Of a stretch of DNA of 64,000 nucleotides, positions 63,632-64,000 are shown piece after piece. Made by a program: the position numbers and the translations under genes. Each line of letters starts with the position of its first letter. Position 1 is the stretch's first letter. Source of the DNA: Lentzea cavernae (GTDB lineage Bacteria > Actinomycetota > Actinomycetes > Mycobacteriales > Pseudonocardiaceae); contig NZ_BNAR01000002.1 of assembly GCF_014653695.1 (NCBI RefSeq), forward strand, positions 310,001 through 374,000, written 5' to 3'. The notes under the pieces are model-generated. The model did no database searches, had not been told where the DNA came from, and saw only the letters and a program-made list of their open reading frames with translations.

Positions 63632-64000
63632 CGAGCCGCTGCCCGCCTGCGGAGGAAGAACTCGCCGACCGGTTCCACGAACCTCGCCGCGATCGGGCCG
63701 ATGATCGCCATCAGCAGCACGTACGCGGTGGCGAGCGCCGCGAGTTGCTCGTTCACGTGCCCGGACGCGACCGCCAGGCCGGCGATGACGATGGAGAACT
63801 CGCCTCTCGCGACCAGCGCGGCGCCGGTGCGGGCGCGGCCCATCGGCCCGATGCCCTGGCGCCGGGCCGCCCACCAGCCCGTCGCGACCTTCGTCAGCGT
63901 GGTGATCACGGCCAGCAGCACGGCCATGCCGAGCACCGGCGGAATCGTGCGCGGGTCGGTGTTGAGGCCGAACACGACGAAGAACATCGCGGCGAACAGG
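63628..64000 (-). CDS. CPA2-type cation:proton antiporter (5' end outside window)
   Basis: The C-terminal 123 residues of a KefB/KefC-like sodium- or potassium-proton exchanger. FFVVFGLNTDPRTI, the helix VITTLTKVATGWWAARR and ARTGAALVARGEFSIVIAGLA match the last helices of the CPA2 membrane domain. No RCK/TrkA-N domain follows the membrane part in the visible sequence, since the protein ends soon after FLRRRAAAR. Truncated by the window edge; the frame is open to base 64000. Confidence 0.85.
   Translation of the reverse strand, partial: LFAAMFFVVFGLNTDPRTIPPVLGMAVLLAVITTLTKVATGWWAARRQGIGPMGRARTGAALVARGEFSIVIAGLAVASGHVNEQLAALATAYVLLMAIIGPIAARFVEPVGEFFLRRRAAAR

Overview
The window is a contiguous stretch of a very GC-rich chromosome (about 70% by eye) with many GTG starts, frequent ATGA/GTGA stop-start overlaps, several leaderless-looking promoters and tightly packed convergent genes. 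A mycothiol-dependent formaldehyde dehydrogenase, a CGAAC-N4-GTTCG type SOS box, streptogrisin-type proteases and a Streptomyces-type cholesterol oxidase place it in the Actinobacteria. The many secreted proteases carrying P-domains suggest a filamentous actinomycete of the Pseudonocardiaceae (Lentzea/Saccharothrix/Actinosynnema-like); the family is an inference. No tRNA, rRNA, CRISPR array, insertion sequence or integrase was seen. No stretch longer than 300 bases lacks a gene; the largest gap is about 212 bases (50692-50903) and holds regulatory palindromes.

Layout. 1-3632: a catabolic operon (CoA-transferase cut by the left edge, citrate synthase/citryl-CoA lyase-like protein, intradiol dioxygenase, frameshifted zinc-type dehydrogenase). 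3682-16236: secreted and miscellaneous functions (Tat-exported flavoprotein oxidase, two S1 proteases, an M28 aminopeptidase with two P-domains, Na+/H+ antiporter, GNAT, HTH regulator, MFS exporter, methyltransferase), ending with purU. 15394-32033: a complete glycine betaine to serine module. A BCCT carrier imports betaine. A Rieske oxygenase with a dedicated Rieske ferredoxin and reductase demethylates it to dimethylglycine. Dimethylglycine oxidase and the four-subunit sarcosine oxidase SoxBDAG remove the next two methyl groups onto tetrahydrofolate. GlyA makes serine, the mycothiol dehydrogenase detoxifies formaldehyde, and PurU recycles formyl-tetrahydrofolate. A GntR regulator faces the sox operon and an IclR regulator sits between the betaine operon and the ferredoxin operon; candidate operators are visible for both.

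32017-33948: a PLP amino-acid decarboxylase divergent from an Lrp/AsnC regulator, with two TGGCA-N5/6-TGCCA palindromes between them. 33985-42006: a large LuxR-type (LAL) ATPase regulator, two tandem subtilisins and a trypsin-like protease. 42211-47411: a membrane glycosyltransferase, MFS exporter, beta-lactamase-like hydrolase, and dinB with an SOS box. 47497-52832: a DapB-like reductase plus AhpD-like protein under a KstR-like operator, a cholesterol oxidase, and a flavin amine oxidase fused to a cyclic-nucleotide-binding-type domain. 52964-58173: a DUF1062-type protein, LysR regulator, RibD/DHFR-like protein and a large secreted GH31 glycosidase. 58151-63165: a malonate operon (MatR-like GntR, MatC transporter, MatB malonyl-CoA synthetase, and a fused AccD/AccA-like carboxyltransferase), with two matching operator palindromes. 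63147-64000: two small proteins after a CPA2-type cation antiporter cut by the right edge.

The most noteworthy signals are the oxidase/cNMP-domain fusion, the paired operators in the betaine, malonate and sterol loci, the apparent single-base frameshift near 2803, and the density of secreted hydrolases.
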